Source of the DNA: Laguncularia racemosa
Lineage: Eukaryota; Streptophyta; Magnoliopsida; Myrtales; Combretaceae
Assembly (NCBI GenBank): GCA_037954665.1
Contig: JBBMOL010000012.1
Span: 1,364,001 to 1,428,000 of the forward strand
DNA length: 64,000 nt
Direction: 5' to 3'
Part shown: positions 24,538 through 37,150 of the stretch, in pieces
Layout: each line of letters opens with the position of its first letter
How positions within the stretch are numbered: the stretch's first letter is position 1
Position numbers and translations under genes: made by a program
The notes under the pieces: model-generated
Told to the model about the DNA's origin: nothing
Databases searched by the model: none
Seen by the model: the letters and a program-made list of their open reading frames with translations, nothing else

Positions 24538-26975
24538 ATGTTAAGAGATGGCAGTTTAGTAGGTGGTTACATTTCGGATGTTGCTTGGGATATGAAAGCC
24601 TTGTGAACTGAGGTGCAGGATCAAAGGGTGGTGTTGAATAACATGGATTAGAGATTCTAGTGTTTAGAATTGCGCTTTAATGACCTGATTAAACATTTAG
24701 ATGCGATGGGATTCGATGTTAATAGACATAGATACGGCGGTGGGATGCGACTTATGGTAGAGTATGAGCACAACGATCCTATTGTCAAATTTGTAGCTGC
24801 AAATCATAGGTCACGGATATATGGGGATGATTTAGAGGAGGAAGACTAGGTGTTGTTTGGGGAAGAACGATTTCATAGGAGAGGTGGTGATGGTAGCAAA
24901 TACTGAAGAAATGATTGTAGGTTTGACTTTAGAGACATAGAAGAATTCAAGTTGAAGGTCGACATTCCTAACTTTAACGGTAATTTAAATATTGAAGATT
25001 TTATTAATTGGATTACTAAAATAGATAGATTTTTTTAATATATGGAAATTCCTAAGGGAAGGAGAGAGAAATTAGTAGCATATAGAATGAAAGGGAGTGC
25101 TTCAGCCTGGTGGGAGAGGCTTTAGAGTAGAAGGTATAGTGAGGATAAACAACCCATGAGAACATAGTATAAAATGAAACAGTTACGACAGTGGGATTTC
25201 CTACCTCCTTATTATGAGTAGATCCTTTGGTTAGTAGTATCAAAGATATCACTAGGGGTAGAAGACAGTACATGAATATATTGCGGAATTCATGCGGTTA
25301 GCAAAGGGGAATAACTTGAGGGAGAGTGAGGGTCAGCAATTGGTTAGATATTTAGATGGGTTGAAACTGCAGATTAAAGATAAAATTGGAGTACATGTCC
25401 CACGTACATTGAATGAGGCTAAGAACATGGTCTTTAGGGTTGAATTGATACTGTAGGAAAAGTGCAATAGGTTTGATGGTAGAAGTAGGAGGTTCGAGTC
25501 AAAAGGTTTTAGTAGAGTTGTAGTTGAGAAGAGTAGACCTACATTTGAATTGCTAAGAGTAGTTACTGAAAGGAGAGAAGAGAGAGCCATAAGCAAGAAG
25601 CCAGTTGAAACAAAGGAAACACAAAGACAAAATAATCTATATACGAAGCTGATACCGGTGAAGTGTTATCATTGCAATCAACCTAGGCATTAATCCAATG
25701 AATATCCCAATAGAAGAGTAGTTAATATTGTAGAGAGAGATGAGGAAGATGGGATTAATTGTAAGCCTAATGGGAGTGATGAGTACTACGAGGAGGAGGA
25801 TGAATATGATAGCTAGGCTTATATAATTGGGAAATTGATGTTGGTACCAAGGCGAGAGGAGCAAACTCAGCGTCATCAGTTACTTTGTACCAAATGCACC
25901 ATTAAGTGGAGGTTCTTTGAATTGATAGTGGATAGTGGCAACTATGAAAATATTATAGGCAGGAAAATTGTCCAAGCATTGCAATTATCTGTTAAGAAGC
26001 ATCTTAACCCATATTCCATTAGGTGGATCAAGGTAGTAGAAAAGGTTGAAGTCAGAGAGCATTGTAAAGTACCTTTTTCCATAGAGAAATATTAGGATAA
26101 AGTATACTATGATATAGTAGATATAGATGTTTGCCATTTGCTATTTGGTAGATCTTGGCAGTATGATGTTAATGCCCAATATGCGAGCAAGGAAAACATA
26201 TACAAGTTGGAGAAGGATTGGGTTGGGTGAAGTTTACTCTTTCTCCTTTGAAGCTGGTAAATCGTCTCAAGCCTTCTAAGGTGAGAAGGACACTCTTTCC
26301 TCATGATTACAGTCTAAAAAGAAGATGGAGGATATTATGAAGGAGTCCTAGACTATACACACACTGATTATGAAATAGGTATTGATAGTGGATGGGGATG
26401 AGAAGGCTGAGGAGGTGCCAGACAGTATTAGGGGTTTGTTGGATGAGCTCAGCGAGGTGCTACCTGATGACTTACCATAAGGTTTACCTTCCATGAGGGA
26501 CATACAACACCACATTCATTTAATTCCTAGTGCTAGTTTGCTAAATTTTCCACATTATAGGATGAGCTCAAAGGAGATAGAAATATTACAAGAGAAGGTA
26601 TAGGAGTTAATTCAAAAGGGATTCATCAGGGAGGGCATGAGCCCATGTGCTGTACCCATCTTATTGACTTTAAAGAAAGATGGGAGTTCGAGAATGTGCT
26701 TGGATAGTAAGGCTGTCAACAAAATCACCATTGGTTATAAGTTCCCAATTCTGAGGCTAAAAGATATTCTAGACCAATTGAGTGGAGGTATCATATTTTC
26801 AAAGATTGATTTAAGAAATGACTATCATTAATTTAAGAAATGACTATCATTAGATTAGGATTAGGCTAAGGGTGAGTGGAAGATGGCTTTCAAAACCAAA
26901 GGGGGCCTGTATGAATGGCTGGTCATGCCTTTCAACCTCAACAACACACCAAGCACTTTCATGTGGCGAATATAT
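24538..26975 (+). pseudogene. gag-protease-partial RT of element E
   Basis: Gag (about 24538-25700) reads MLRDGSLVGGY near the start, then VDIPNFNGNLNIEDFINWI, YRMKGSASAWWERL and a long capsid-like stretch. A protease-like segment (about 25900-26160) has FELIVDSGNYENI, giving a DSG active site, then CHLLFGRSWQYDV. RT (about 26460-26965) has KKDGSSRMCLDSKAVNK, FSKIDLRNDYH and LYEWLVMPFNL, then stops at NTPSTFM before the catalytic YxDD motif. Several stops interrupt the frame, and the short phrase ATTTAAGAAATGACTATCATTA is repeated at 26810-26855. From about 26970 the sequence is the polyprotein tail (FYSDDVPLYLDKNSR). Confidence 0.75.
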
Positions 26976-27050
26976 TTTCATTTTATTCTGATGATGTTCC
27001 TTTATATTTAGACAAGAACTCGAGGTCAAGTTCTTCTCAGTTGGAGAGAA

Positions 27051-27416
27051 TGATGCGGAGCAAGATGGAGAAAAAGATGGAAAACCATGCAAATGTAAGC
27101 CAACACGCTCACTTACATGCCCATGTCAAGGGACATGTTGATGAGCACGATTGCTTGCATGCTCGTGCTTATGAGAGTGCCAAGGGTGTCTAAAGGTGAA
27201 ATTCCATAGGACGTGACATGGGCTTTTACACACCCGTGCTGAAAGCTATGTTGATCTACAATTTATGGTTTTCATATTATTCTTTTTATTTTTAGATCAA
27301 TTTATCACATGTTACAAATTGAAAACAGTTTTGAGAGAGAGACTTTGTCATTTTCTGTTGAGTTTAAATATTAATCATTGATTGATTTTATGTAAACACG
27401 TTAACTCGCTACGTCA
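27051..27416 (+). repeat. LTR-E2, 3' LTR of element E
   Basis: It starts TGATGCGGAGCAAGATGG after a purine run and ends ACGTCA, followed by the TSD CACTA. The polyprotein frame (26915-27193) continues through the LTR start for about 47 codons and gives a histidine-rich tail with HAHLHAHVKGH. Confidence 0.85.
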
Positions 27417-30400
27417 CACTAATAGATATGAAAGAAGAGAGTGTGTTTTCAGGTTGTAAATTTATACGAGTAAATGAGAAGTTTAACAAAGGATTAACAC
27501 CTTTAATTTATAGGGCATATGAACTAGTTGATTTCTCACTTTATTTTATTTTTATAAGGTATTTCATAGGTTTTAGAAAATTGTTTTTTTTTTAGTCATG
27601 CTTTAAGATGTTGAGTGTCTATTTTTTGAGTTTACCAAAATGAATTCAACTATTGGATTCGCTTGATTTGTTTAATTGTTGGATGAATCAATTAAATTAT
27701 ATTGAGCTTTTGAGTGGAATAGAGTTAAATATATATTTTGCTGCATTTATTGTGAGTGTTTGAAAAATTGATTGTTAACCATTAGATGTTCAACTATAAA
27801 CTTGGCTTTGATTATTAATGAACATACATTTCCATTTAAAACTACATTTAGTGAAGCTTATCACTTTATATGGTGGAGTTGAGGAGCAAGGTAATGATAC
27901 ACTACCATGTGCAAACTTTAAGCTGTGTCATGCACTTAAAGAGAACAAGCTGCCTCCATCTCTCTAAACTGTATATCCTTAGTGTTGTTTGAGGATGTCG
28001 TGAGGACTAGAGGTCGTTATAACCTTAATATTAGAGGTTCTTCTAATGTTGGATAATACGAGACTAATGGGAGATGCTAACATCTAAACCTCAATCGAGA
28101 GAGTCATTTCATTAACTTCATATTTGCTTTTAGATAATTAACAAATGATATTGTATTTATATTGTTGTTTGATATATATAGCATAACTACTACAAACTTT
28201 TAACAGTGTTTATTCATAGTACTGGATAGCCTCTCTACTCTAGAGCGTGTTGTTTGGGTTTACATCCTCATAGCTTGTCTTTGCACATACCATAGATTTA
28301 ATAGGATAGTCTAGGATCCAAGCGATGATTTTTACTTCAAGTATGGAGTGAGTTACTTTAATGATTCCGAGTCAAAGTTTGTTAAATAAATGGTTTTTTT
28401 TCAAAATCTTGGTATCATGATTACACTCATCACATTTTCCAGTTGAACTATTTGGTCGGGATCTAATTCTCTATGATCTTAGAAGGCATGAAAGATTGGG
28501 ATATTATGTTTTTTATATCTAATTATGTTTAATGATATGGGACGTATAAATCAAATAAGTAGATAGAGTGTTTATAACACTAACACACAAGATGATTGCC
28601 TTGTAGTTGGAGCGAATGAGAGGTGATACTTTATGGGATTACCACTTTGGCATGACACGACTTGGGTCAAGCCAATTTATGGCTTCGGGTTCAATTGGCC
28701 TAGTTACGTTTGGGCACATTGGAATGCCCATTTCTCCATACAACATGTAAGCCATTAGTAATAAAAGGTTCTTGCCCAAAGCAGGCAAATAAGATAAGAT
28801 TTATCCGGAAATGGATCTTATAAAGTGTTTTAACTAATAATTGAAATTTTTTATTTTTTTAATATCTTATGATATTATTATAACATTATTTTCTTTCTTC
28901 AATTTTAATCATTAACTTTACTTAAAATATTTTAAATGATCCAAATCTGATCCATCATGTTATGTAACTTAAAAGGTTTGGGCAAAACTTTCATAAAACT
29001 GGAGGAATTAAATGGAAAAACGAGAGGTGGAATTTATTTTGGGATATTCTGAGGAAAAATGTTAGAAAAAGTGTAAAGAGTAGGTGTTAGAAGAAGCCAC
29101 AAGTTGACATTTAAATGATAAATATGACACGAATATCAGCATAGGACGTGCAAGGATCAACAAATGTTATCACCAAACATCACTTGATAAGAAATTTATC
29201 GAATAATAACATGGATCCTTTAATTTACAAGTGGAAATTAATATTTGTATTTTAAAATAATATTTTGCAGGTCAACCCTGGGAATTGTCTTTACCATATA
29301 ACTATGATCAGAGAGACATCTCTTCGAAGTTTGCACACGTTTAGCTTTGTGGCATTGTACTGGAGTCGACGCATAATTATGTTTCCTTGTTCTTCTAACT
29401 TCTTGTTGTTTCCGAATGAAGTCTGAAAAAAATGTCGAGAGTACCTGCACTTGTTCTTTATCGCCCTCATTATTATCCACAGGTTTGCTTTTATTTCCTT
29501 CTCTTTTTCATATTTGATAGTAATTTAAATCCCCATATCCTGCCTTTCTCGATTCGTTTCATGTTTGTTCTTTGAGGAAGAAAGAAGTTAATTACCATTT
29601 TAATTCGTCTAAAGCTAGGAATTCAGGATTCATGGGTTGGAAGATGCATTCGCCGTTTAATAATTCCCATCCGTGAATCAAGTATCATGAAGATTTAAGA
29701 TAGAGCAACTTTTATGCATTTTTATTTATAAATAATAACACAGAAATGTTAAAGACAACGAAATCGGTAACCTTCCAATGGACTATACCTGGTTTTACAT
29801 TATGAGCTATTCACATCGAGAGAAAAACATTTGGGTGAATGACTGATTACTCTTAACAATTTTGAAATGTATCAAAACTCATAGTAATAATATAATTGGA
29901 AGTGTGAGAATATGCACTCCGAAGCATTGCACATGAACTATTGCCTTGTTTTAGGGTACATGTTTTACTTTATCCCAAAATAGGATAATAAAGGGAAAAA
30001 AAAAAGGTTAGATACTTATTGAGAAATCAAATTAAAAAAAATCTATTTTATGTTTTTATTTTTTTTATAAAGTGTATAATCAATTTCTAAAAATACCAAA
30101 AGTTTTTTTTTTTTACTTTTAATAAATATTATAAGAACAACAGCTGACTAAAAAGAATTCTGAAAAGGAATTTCCTTCCATATTTTCTAAGAACCTTTTG
30201 GAGAGCTTTTTCTTTAAAAAAAAAAACAAAAACAAAAACAAAAAAGAGGTCATCATTAGAAAAACATAGAGCATAAGTCCAAAAACGAAAGGGAAAAAAG
30301 GGCAAAAGATATAAGTAAAATAAATTTTTAATTTTTAACATTTATCTACTATTTTAAATAGATTCATCAATAATTTTTTATAAGTACTCGACATTTTTAA

Positions 30401-31238
30401 ACCCTTACAGTGATATTATTTTATCAAACTACTATTTTAAATAAAGTCATCAATAGTTTTTTATAAGTACTTAAAATTTTCAAACCCTTACAATGATATG
30501 ATTTTTATCAAATTTGTTAAAATTTCCATTCATTTATCCATGATACATGTTGGATTCAAATGTAAATATAAGATAATAAACTACAAAAAATTGCGTAATC
30601 CCCAACTAATTTAATGGATTATTCTAATGCCAATTATAAGGAAACATATGTTTAAGATAAATGAAAAATTTAACAAATTTATAAAATTTTATTTTTATAA
30701 GATTTTAAAATATTAAGTATTTATATAGAAAGGAAAAAAAGAGTTTGGTAATTCAAACAAAGAAGTGGGTTATTTATGTCCACTTTATTCCACCCCGTCT
30801 CTAAATTTAAATAGTATCGACTTATTTCTTCTATAATCAAATCCCTTATCTTAAATGCTATGTATGAAAACATCATTCTGTCTAAACTCTTGTAATCTCG
30901 AGCTCACTTTCTAATCTTGTACATGTACTATTTAACTACAGGGCTCGTATAGAGGAAGCCAATTTGGGCCTTGGACCCTGTCGTACCTCGAAGGTCCTGC
31001 TAAAAAAAAAAAGAAAAAAAAGAAAGAAAAAGCTCTTTAGTGGGCTGAGGTGCGTCCAAACATGGAACCATTGCAACATTGTTAGCCCAGGCCCAGTCTT
31101 CAGATTTTGCCACATTCCGACCGCAAAAGCAAGGGATAAGAGCTGAAGAGGATGGTAACTTAGCAGGCAAGGATCTGAGTCAGATCCTACGCGTCTTATC
31201 ACGAAGATCGACAATGAAGTATACACGTAGGAACCCTT
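27417..31238. other. Intergenic, no gene recognised
   Basis: Mostly AT-rich DNA. A minus-strand open segment at 29238-29480 (80 codons, lysine/arginine-rich, no ATG at its start) is the only piece with coding-like texture, and its family is unknown. Poly-A/T runs occur at about 30000, 30105 and 30218-30245. A less AT-rich, purine-rich patch lies at 30940-31238, up to the target site of element F (CCCTT, 31234-31238). Confidence 0.45.
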
Positions 31239-31655
31239 TGTAAAATTTATCAAAACTTTTATCAAATACTGATTAATCATATGCAGCAACGAAAGCAAAA
31301 ATAGATCCTTTATATACCTCTAGCCATTGCAAAGCAAATAGGTGTCCTGCTCGGTAAAGAATGGTTTTGCGTCTCGGTTACGGTTGGTACTTTCTAAACC
31401 TTAACTCACTCAATATAGATGGTGTATTTTCTGTAGTAGTGAGCAGGATTAGGGACCACGTAGTATTCTTATTTATAATTCATTCATTAATGAGTTGTTC
31501 CACAAATTAGGAATTATTTGGAACATATATTTCCTGATATAGTGGGATTTATTGTTCCTGATTTAGTAGGATAATATTGTTCCTAATATTATGAGATTCA
31601 TGGACCGTATCTTGCGGTTATTTGTTTCCAATTAAATAGGAGAGAATAACCAACA
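31239..31655 (-). repeat. 3' LTR of element F
   Basis: Pairs with 37165-37577. TG..CA ends are intact, with TSD CCCTT adjacent at 31234-31238. On the minus strand it follows the polypurine tract GGACCAAGTGGGAGAA (31656-31671). Confidence 0.95.
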
Positions 31656-31936
31656 TTCTCCCACTTGGTCCATGTATTCCATAATTTATCTTAATGAGAA
31701 ACAAAATTCATGAATCATGGTGATAGGTTCTCTAATGACGAGTATTATCTCCCATGTATTACAATGCATTGTGCTTCTCAACCCCATAGAACTTGATGAA
31801 TAAACCCGATGTTCATTCTAGGTCCAAACTTAATGACATTTCTCAAAATAAATAAATAAACAAATGTGTACACAAAGGCTAAATGAGAAAACATCAACTG
31901 AATAAGAGTTTCATTAACATTATATACAATTAAAGA

Positions 31937-34900
31937 TTACATTATGGAATCAAGTCCCATTCTCATCACATGATCCTTAAAATTCTTTAGTTGCATGCCT
32001 TTAGTTAAAGGATCAGCTATCATTAACTCAGTGCTAATGTGCTCAATGACCACTTTCTTTTCCTTAACACGTTCTCTTATGGCCAAGTACTTGATGTCGA
32101 TATGCTTATTTCGACTACCACTCTTATTGTTCTTAACCATAAATACAATAGCTAAGTTATCACAGTACAATCTTAATGGCCTACAAATATAGTCGGCAAT
32201 ACTAAGCCCAGATATAAAACTCTTTAACCATACACCATGTGAGGTAGCCTCAAAACAAGATACGAACTCGGTCTCCATCGTAGAAGTAGCAGTCAAGGTC
32301 TGCTTTGCACTTCTCCAAGATACGGCCCCACTGGCAAGCATGAAAACGTAACCAGATGTTGATTTACGTGAATCAACACAGCCAGCAAAGTCCGCATCGG
32401 AGTATCCAACAACCTCCAGATTATCGGTCTGTCTATACATGAGCATATAACCCTTTGTCCCTTGAAGGTATCTCATGACCTTCTTTGCAGCTCTCCAGTG
32501 GTCAATACTTGGGTTACTCTGATATCTTCCTAGTATCCCAACAGCAAATGCAATGTCAGGTCTGGTACAGACCTGAGCATACATGAGGCTTCCAACAGCT
32601 GAAGCATATGGGATGTTTCTCATTTGTTCCTGCTTGAGCTCATTTTTGGGACATTGACTTAAGCTGAATTTATCACCCTTTACAATGGGTGCTACGTTTG
32701 GTGAAGAATCTTTCATCCGATATCTCTCTAAAACTTTATTGATATAGGTTTTCTTGAGACAAACCTAAAATGCCTTGAGATCTATCCTTATGGATCTTAA
32801 TGCTAATGACATAAGATGCCTCACCCATATCCTTCATATCAAAGTTCTTTGAGAGAAATTGTTTCACCTCATATAGCAAACCCTTATTATTGGTTGCAAG
32901 TAAAATATCATCCACATATAGCACAAGAAAACAAATTTTACTCCCACTGACCTTTTGGTATATATACATTGATCCATCATGTTTTCTTCAAAGCCAAATG
33001 AAGTGATGATATCATGGAATTTCAAATACCATTGACGGGAGGCTTGTTTTAATCCATATATGGATTTATTAAGCTTGCAAACCAAATGCTCACCTTCACT
33101 CGAAGAGAATCCTTCAAGTTGTTTCATGTAAACCTCTTCCTCTAGATCACCATTAAGGAAAGCCGTTTTCACATCCATTTGGTGCAACTCCAAATCAAAG
33201 TGTGCAACCAAAGCCATTATTATACGAAGGGAATCTTTCTTAGACATAGGAGAAAATGTCTCTGTATAATCAATTCCTTCCCTTTGAGTGAATCCTTTAG
33301 CAACGAGTCTTGATTTATGTCTCTCAATGTTGCCTTGTGAGTCTTTCTTAGTTTTGAAGACCCATTTGCATCCAATGGCTTTTACACCATCAGGCAACTT
33401 GACGAGATTCTAGACTTCGTTAGATGCCATCGAATCCATCTCTTCTTTCATGGCATTATGCCACAAGTTCGAATCCTTAGAACTCATGGCTTGTGAAAAC
33501 GACTCAGGATCATTTTCGACTCCAACATTATAGTCACACTCTTGTAGATATACAACATAGTCACTAGGAATTGCTGATTTCCTTACTTTAGTAGATCTTC
33601 TCAATGCTGTATCAACATTCTCTTGAGGGGCAGGATCACATTGTTCAGCTGGTTGTTCAACATCTTCGGGTATTTGTTGAACTTCAACATCTACTGAATC
33701 AGGATTGACAGCTTGTGGTACCTTGGGTAATGGATTTTCAACACGTATTTGTGTTGGAGGCGTGTTGTTAACAATAATCAGTCCACTGCCCGAGGTATCA
33801 TATTGGGCATTTGAATAATCTTTCTCAAAACCAATGCCTTGAGATCGATTGCTCCCACTGATCAAGTCATTCTCAAGAAATTTTGCATTTCTTGATTCCA
33901 CAAACCTAGTACTATGAGATGGACAATAAAATCTATATCCCTTAGACCTTTCGGCATATCCTACGAAATACCCACTAATAGTCCTTGGATCTAACATGTA
34001 GATTGTAGACTCTTACTTCATACGGACATCCCCAAACGCGTACATGTCGTAAACTCGGTTTCCACCCTTTGAATAATTCAAATGGCGTCCTTTAGATAGC
34101 CTTGGTTGGAACTCGGTTCAATATGTACACAGCCGTTTTAAGAGCTTCATTCCACAAGAAGTTAGGAAGCTTAGAGTTTGCAAGCATACTCCGCACCATG
34201 TCCAATAATGTTTGGTTTCTCCTTTCAGCTACTCCATTCTGGTTTGGAGAGCCAGGTAAACTGTATTGGGCAACAATCCCATTCTCTTGAAGAAACCTCG
34301 CAAATGGACCAGTCGCTTGTCCATTCTCTGTATATCTACCATAATATTCTCCGCCTCTATCAGATCTCATGATTTTAATATGTTTTCCACATTGTTTTTC
34401 TACTTCAGCTTTAAATACCTTAAAAGCATCCAGTGCTTCATTCTTGTTATTAAGCAAGTAGAGATACATATATCGTGAGTAATCATCTACGAACGAGACG
34501 AAGTACTTGTTACGGTACACATTCATATCTGACTACAAATGTCTGTATGTATGATTTCCAATAATTCAGAGCTCCTTTTGGCACCCTTCTTCAACTTGTT
34601 AGTCTGTTTTCCCTTAATACAACTTATATAAGTCTCAAAATCGGTAAAATCTAAAGTACTAAGTACCCCATCATTTACCAACCTTTTAATTCTATCAATG
34701 GAGATATGACCTAATCTCCGATGCCATAACATAGAGGATTCCTCATTCACAACACATCGTTTAGTGCCAATCTTTTCATGAACGTGCATAATAGTATGGT
34801 TATCACCGTTTTGTAAACTAAGAAGAAAAAGAACATCAGACAAAGTACCACATCTAATAACATCAGATTTATAAAACAAATTAAATCATGAATCCGAAAA

Positions 34901-35182
34901 GTTAAAGGAATAACCATCTGATACAAGTCTGGAAACTGAAATTAAATTCCTAGAATACCTAGGAATATAAAATGTCCTTTTCAATTGCAAAATGTAATCA
35001 CTACGTAAAACTAAACTGCACGTCCCAACAGCTTCCACATGTGAGGACATCTGATTGCCTGAATAGATGCTACGCTCACTTCCCACTGGATTCCGCAGGT
35101 TTCTTAAATCCTGCAATGAATTGGTCACATGGATTGTAGAACCAGAATCAATCCACCATGTGTTATGATTAACATCAATCAT
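31937..35182 (-). pseudogene. pol of element F (protease, integrase, RT, RNase H), lightly damaged
   Basis: Reading on the minus strand: protease WWIDSGSTIHVTNS (about 35160); GAG-pre-integrase LWHRRLGHIS (about 34735); zinc region with CIKGKQTNK, where one cysteine of the HHCC set appears as Tyr; integrase core with IIHTD, RSDRGGEY and GVAERRN (D, D, E; 34560-34180); RT from CKWVFKTKKD to the YVDD motif with TAFLNGDLEEEVYMKQ and SIYGLKQASRQW (33370-32750); RNase H with YSDADFAGC, TETEF-like METEFVS, LYCDN and DPLTKGM (32380-31990). Most pieces share one minus-strand frame. Breaks are stops near 35183, 34880, 34000 and 33400 and frameshifts near 34526 and 32970. Without these it would be a full-length copia polyprotein. 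Confidence 0.9.
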
Positions 35183-35233
35183 ATTGGTTTCATAACAAAC
35201 AAGTGAAAGTTGAGTACCTTTCTTATCAAGCCA

Positions 35234-36000
35234 CTACATGAACTTGGTGTACTGTTTCTTCATGTGCCCTTTCTTTTTACAGAAAAAGCACACAGCTTCC
35301 TTCTTAATGTCCTTTATGGGAGGGATTTTCCCTTTCCCTTTGTCCTTGGCTTGATCCCTCTTTTTGCTCTTCCCATGGGTAGTTAAGTTCACATTCTCCT
35401 TTTCCTTTTCCTTTTCCTCCATAAGCAGTCTGCCCTCTTCCTGAACACACATGGTCAATAATTCATTGATTGACCATTTATCCTTATGTGTGTTATAGGA
35501 TATCTTAAATGGGCCATACTGTTGAGGTAAAGTACAAAGAATGTAGTGAATAAGGAAGGATTCTGATAACTCAACTTCCAATGCCTTCAATTGGGCCGCA
35601 ATATCCCTCATGCGCATGATATGATCACGCACACCCTTAACACTGGTGAGTCTTAGAGTTGAAAGCTCTATAATTAGGGTGCTGGCCATTGCCTTGTCTA
35701 AAGTAGCAAATTGATCATCAATGGCCTTCAGCAAATCTTGGACCCTTTGATATTGCTCGACTGAGCCCTGATACCAGCATATATTTTAGTCTTTATGAAC
35801 ATAACTGATAAGCGATTGGATCGCTCCCATTTTTCATAAAGACTTATTGCATCTGGAGTGCTAGTTTCAGTTATTGCAGGGGGCTCCTCTTTCCTTATAG
35901 CATAATCAATGTCCATCCATCCCAAATGAAGGAGAACACTCTCCTTCCAAACCTTATAGTTATCCCCTTTGAGCTCGGGAACATCACATCGCATATCAGA
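35234..36000 (-). pseudogene. gag of element F
   Basis: Minus-strand pieces 35994-35728 and 35734-35234 lie in different frames (one frameshift near 35730). They read DVPELKGDNYKVWKESVLLHL, IRKEEPPAI, YEKWERSN, then LLMEEKEKEKENVNL and the zinc knuckle CFFCKKKGHMKKQY. The fourth zinc ligand is Tyr instead of Cys. This is the UBN2-type capsid protein of plant copia elements, which packages element RNA. The start codon is uncertain. ATG at about 35994 is internal to a frame that is open a little further upstream. Confidence 0.85.
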
Positions 36001-36094
36001 AAAATTGACAGGTTGAATTGCTGCAATAATTAAATAAACATACTCAAAATTCGAGGCTAATCAATATATGACATGCTTTTACCAATGTAAAATC

Positions 36095-36475
36095 ATGAAG
36101 AATATGAATCTAGTGACATAAAATTTGCCTGTGGGCTAAAGTTTTGATTCAATTAGATTCATCTTAAGGCTTACAATAAACTATCATAATAGAATATGAA
36201 TCTAGTGACATAAAACTTGCCTGTGAGCTAAAGTTCTAATTCAATTAGATTCATCTTAAGACTCATAATAAAACTATCAAATGTAAAATCATGATAGAAT
36301 ATGAATTTAGTGACATAAAACTTGCCTGTGGGCTAAAGCTCTAATTCAATTAGATTCATCTTAAGGTTTACGATCATGATAAAATATGAATCTAGTGACA
36401 TAAAACTTGCCTGTGGGCTAAAGTTCTAATTCAATTGGATTCATCTTAAGACTTACAATAAAACTATCAAATTAT
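36095..36475 (-). repeat. Four-copy tandem array (units about 85-105 bp) in the leader of element F
   Basis: Each unit carries ATATGAATCTAGTGACATAA, TTGCCTGTGGGCTAAAG and AATTCAATTAGATTCATC. Units start near 36099, 36191, 36297 and 36381. The array lies between the primer site and gag, so it would be in the 5' untranslated leader of the element RNA. Internal copy-to-copy identity is high. Confidence 0.85.
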
Positions 36476-36711
36476 GTTCCCTTTTCTAATTCTTGTGGGT
36501 AAATTAGAAAATATAATTTGATATTTTATCTAATTAATCACACACAATGTTTATTTTCAGTATGTGATCCTAAATAATCCTTAATATATAATTTTAATCA
36601 ATTAAGGATGTTGTGGCTACTCCCTAATCATTAAAATTATATGGATCACTTAATCATTAACTAAATCCTTAGGCTAAATCATTGCATAAAACTGATGCGG
36701 ACATCGTAGGC

Positions 36712-36900
36712 CAGAAACCTACCGGCCACATACACGGTCAGGAGGCACGGCCGTGTGTTTTGTCAGGATCTCTCTCAGAAACATACACGATTTCTTACAC
36801 GGCCAAGAGGCATGGCCGTGTGTCCTGTCAGACTCTCTCCCAGAAACATACACGGCTCCAAGCACGGCTAGGGGACACGGCCGTGTGTTACATCAGATTT
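36712..36900 (-). repeat. Three-copy 64-65 bp array with ACACGGCCGTGT palindromes in the leader of element F
   Basis: Units start with CAGAAAC at 36712, 36776 and 36841. Each holds one or two CACGG..CCGTG arms. The third contains the perfect 12-bp palindrome ACACGGCCGTGT (36875-36886), and the first has CACGGCCGTG (36746-36755). A plus-strand open frame runs through the array, but it is a by-product of the repeat on the antisense strand, not a gene. Confidence 0.85.
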
Positions 36901-37150
36901 TAACCATATTTAAAAATGCTCATCCATGGAAAGGATGTGCCAGTATGCTAAGGAAAACTAAAAGTTGAACATGTTATAAGGTTATTTTCGCACCCAAACA
37001 GCATTAAAGGCCATGAAAAATAAAATTTCATCACTTAGCGATTTCTAATCTCCATCAACACCAGAAAATTAAAAACACCACTAAGTAGACAAATTAAAAC
37101 CAAAGCCAAACTCCACAGAATTCAACAGGGCAAGGCAGAGGCGTTAATAA

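Larger units (their letters stand above)
24152..27416 (+). mobile_element. Element E: internally deleted Ty3/gypsy chromovirus with short LTRs
   Basis: Direct repeats of 355 and 366 bp (24152-24506 and 27051-27416) start TGATGCGGAGCAA and end in CA. They are flanked by a perfect 5-bp target-site duplication CACTA (24147-24151 and 27417-27421). A degenerate primer site TTAGTAGCAAAGC (about 24508-24520) follows the left LTR, and a purine run GGAGAGAA precedes the right one. The interior holds gag, protease and the first part of RT, then jumps to the polyprotein tail, so RNase H and integrase are missing. Total length is 3265 bp. The copy could not move on its own. Confidence 0.85.

Noticed and set aside
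30964..31146. Lysine-rich 60-codon frame
   Set aside because: The lysine run is a poly-A/AAG tract, and the antisense frame is equally open. No family resemblance.
36682..36968. Plus-strand Cys/His/Arg-rich frames in the leader of element F
   Set aside because: They result from reading the palindromic tandem repeat on the antisense strand.
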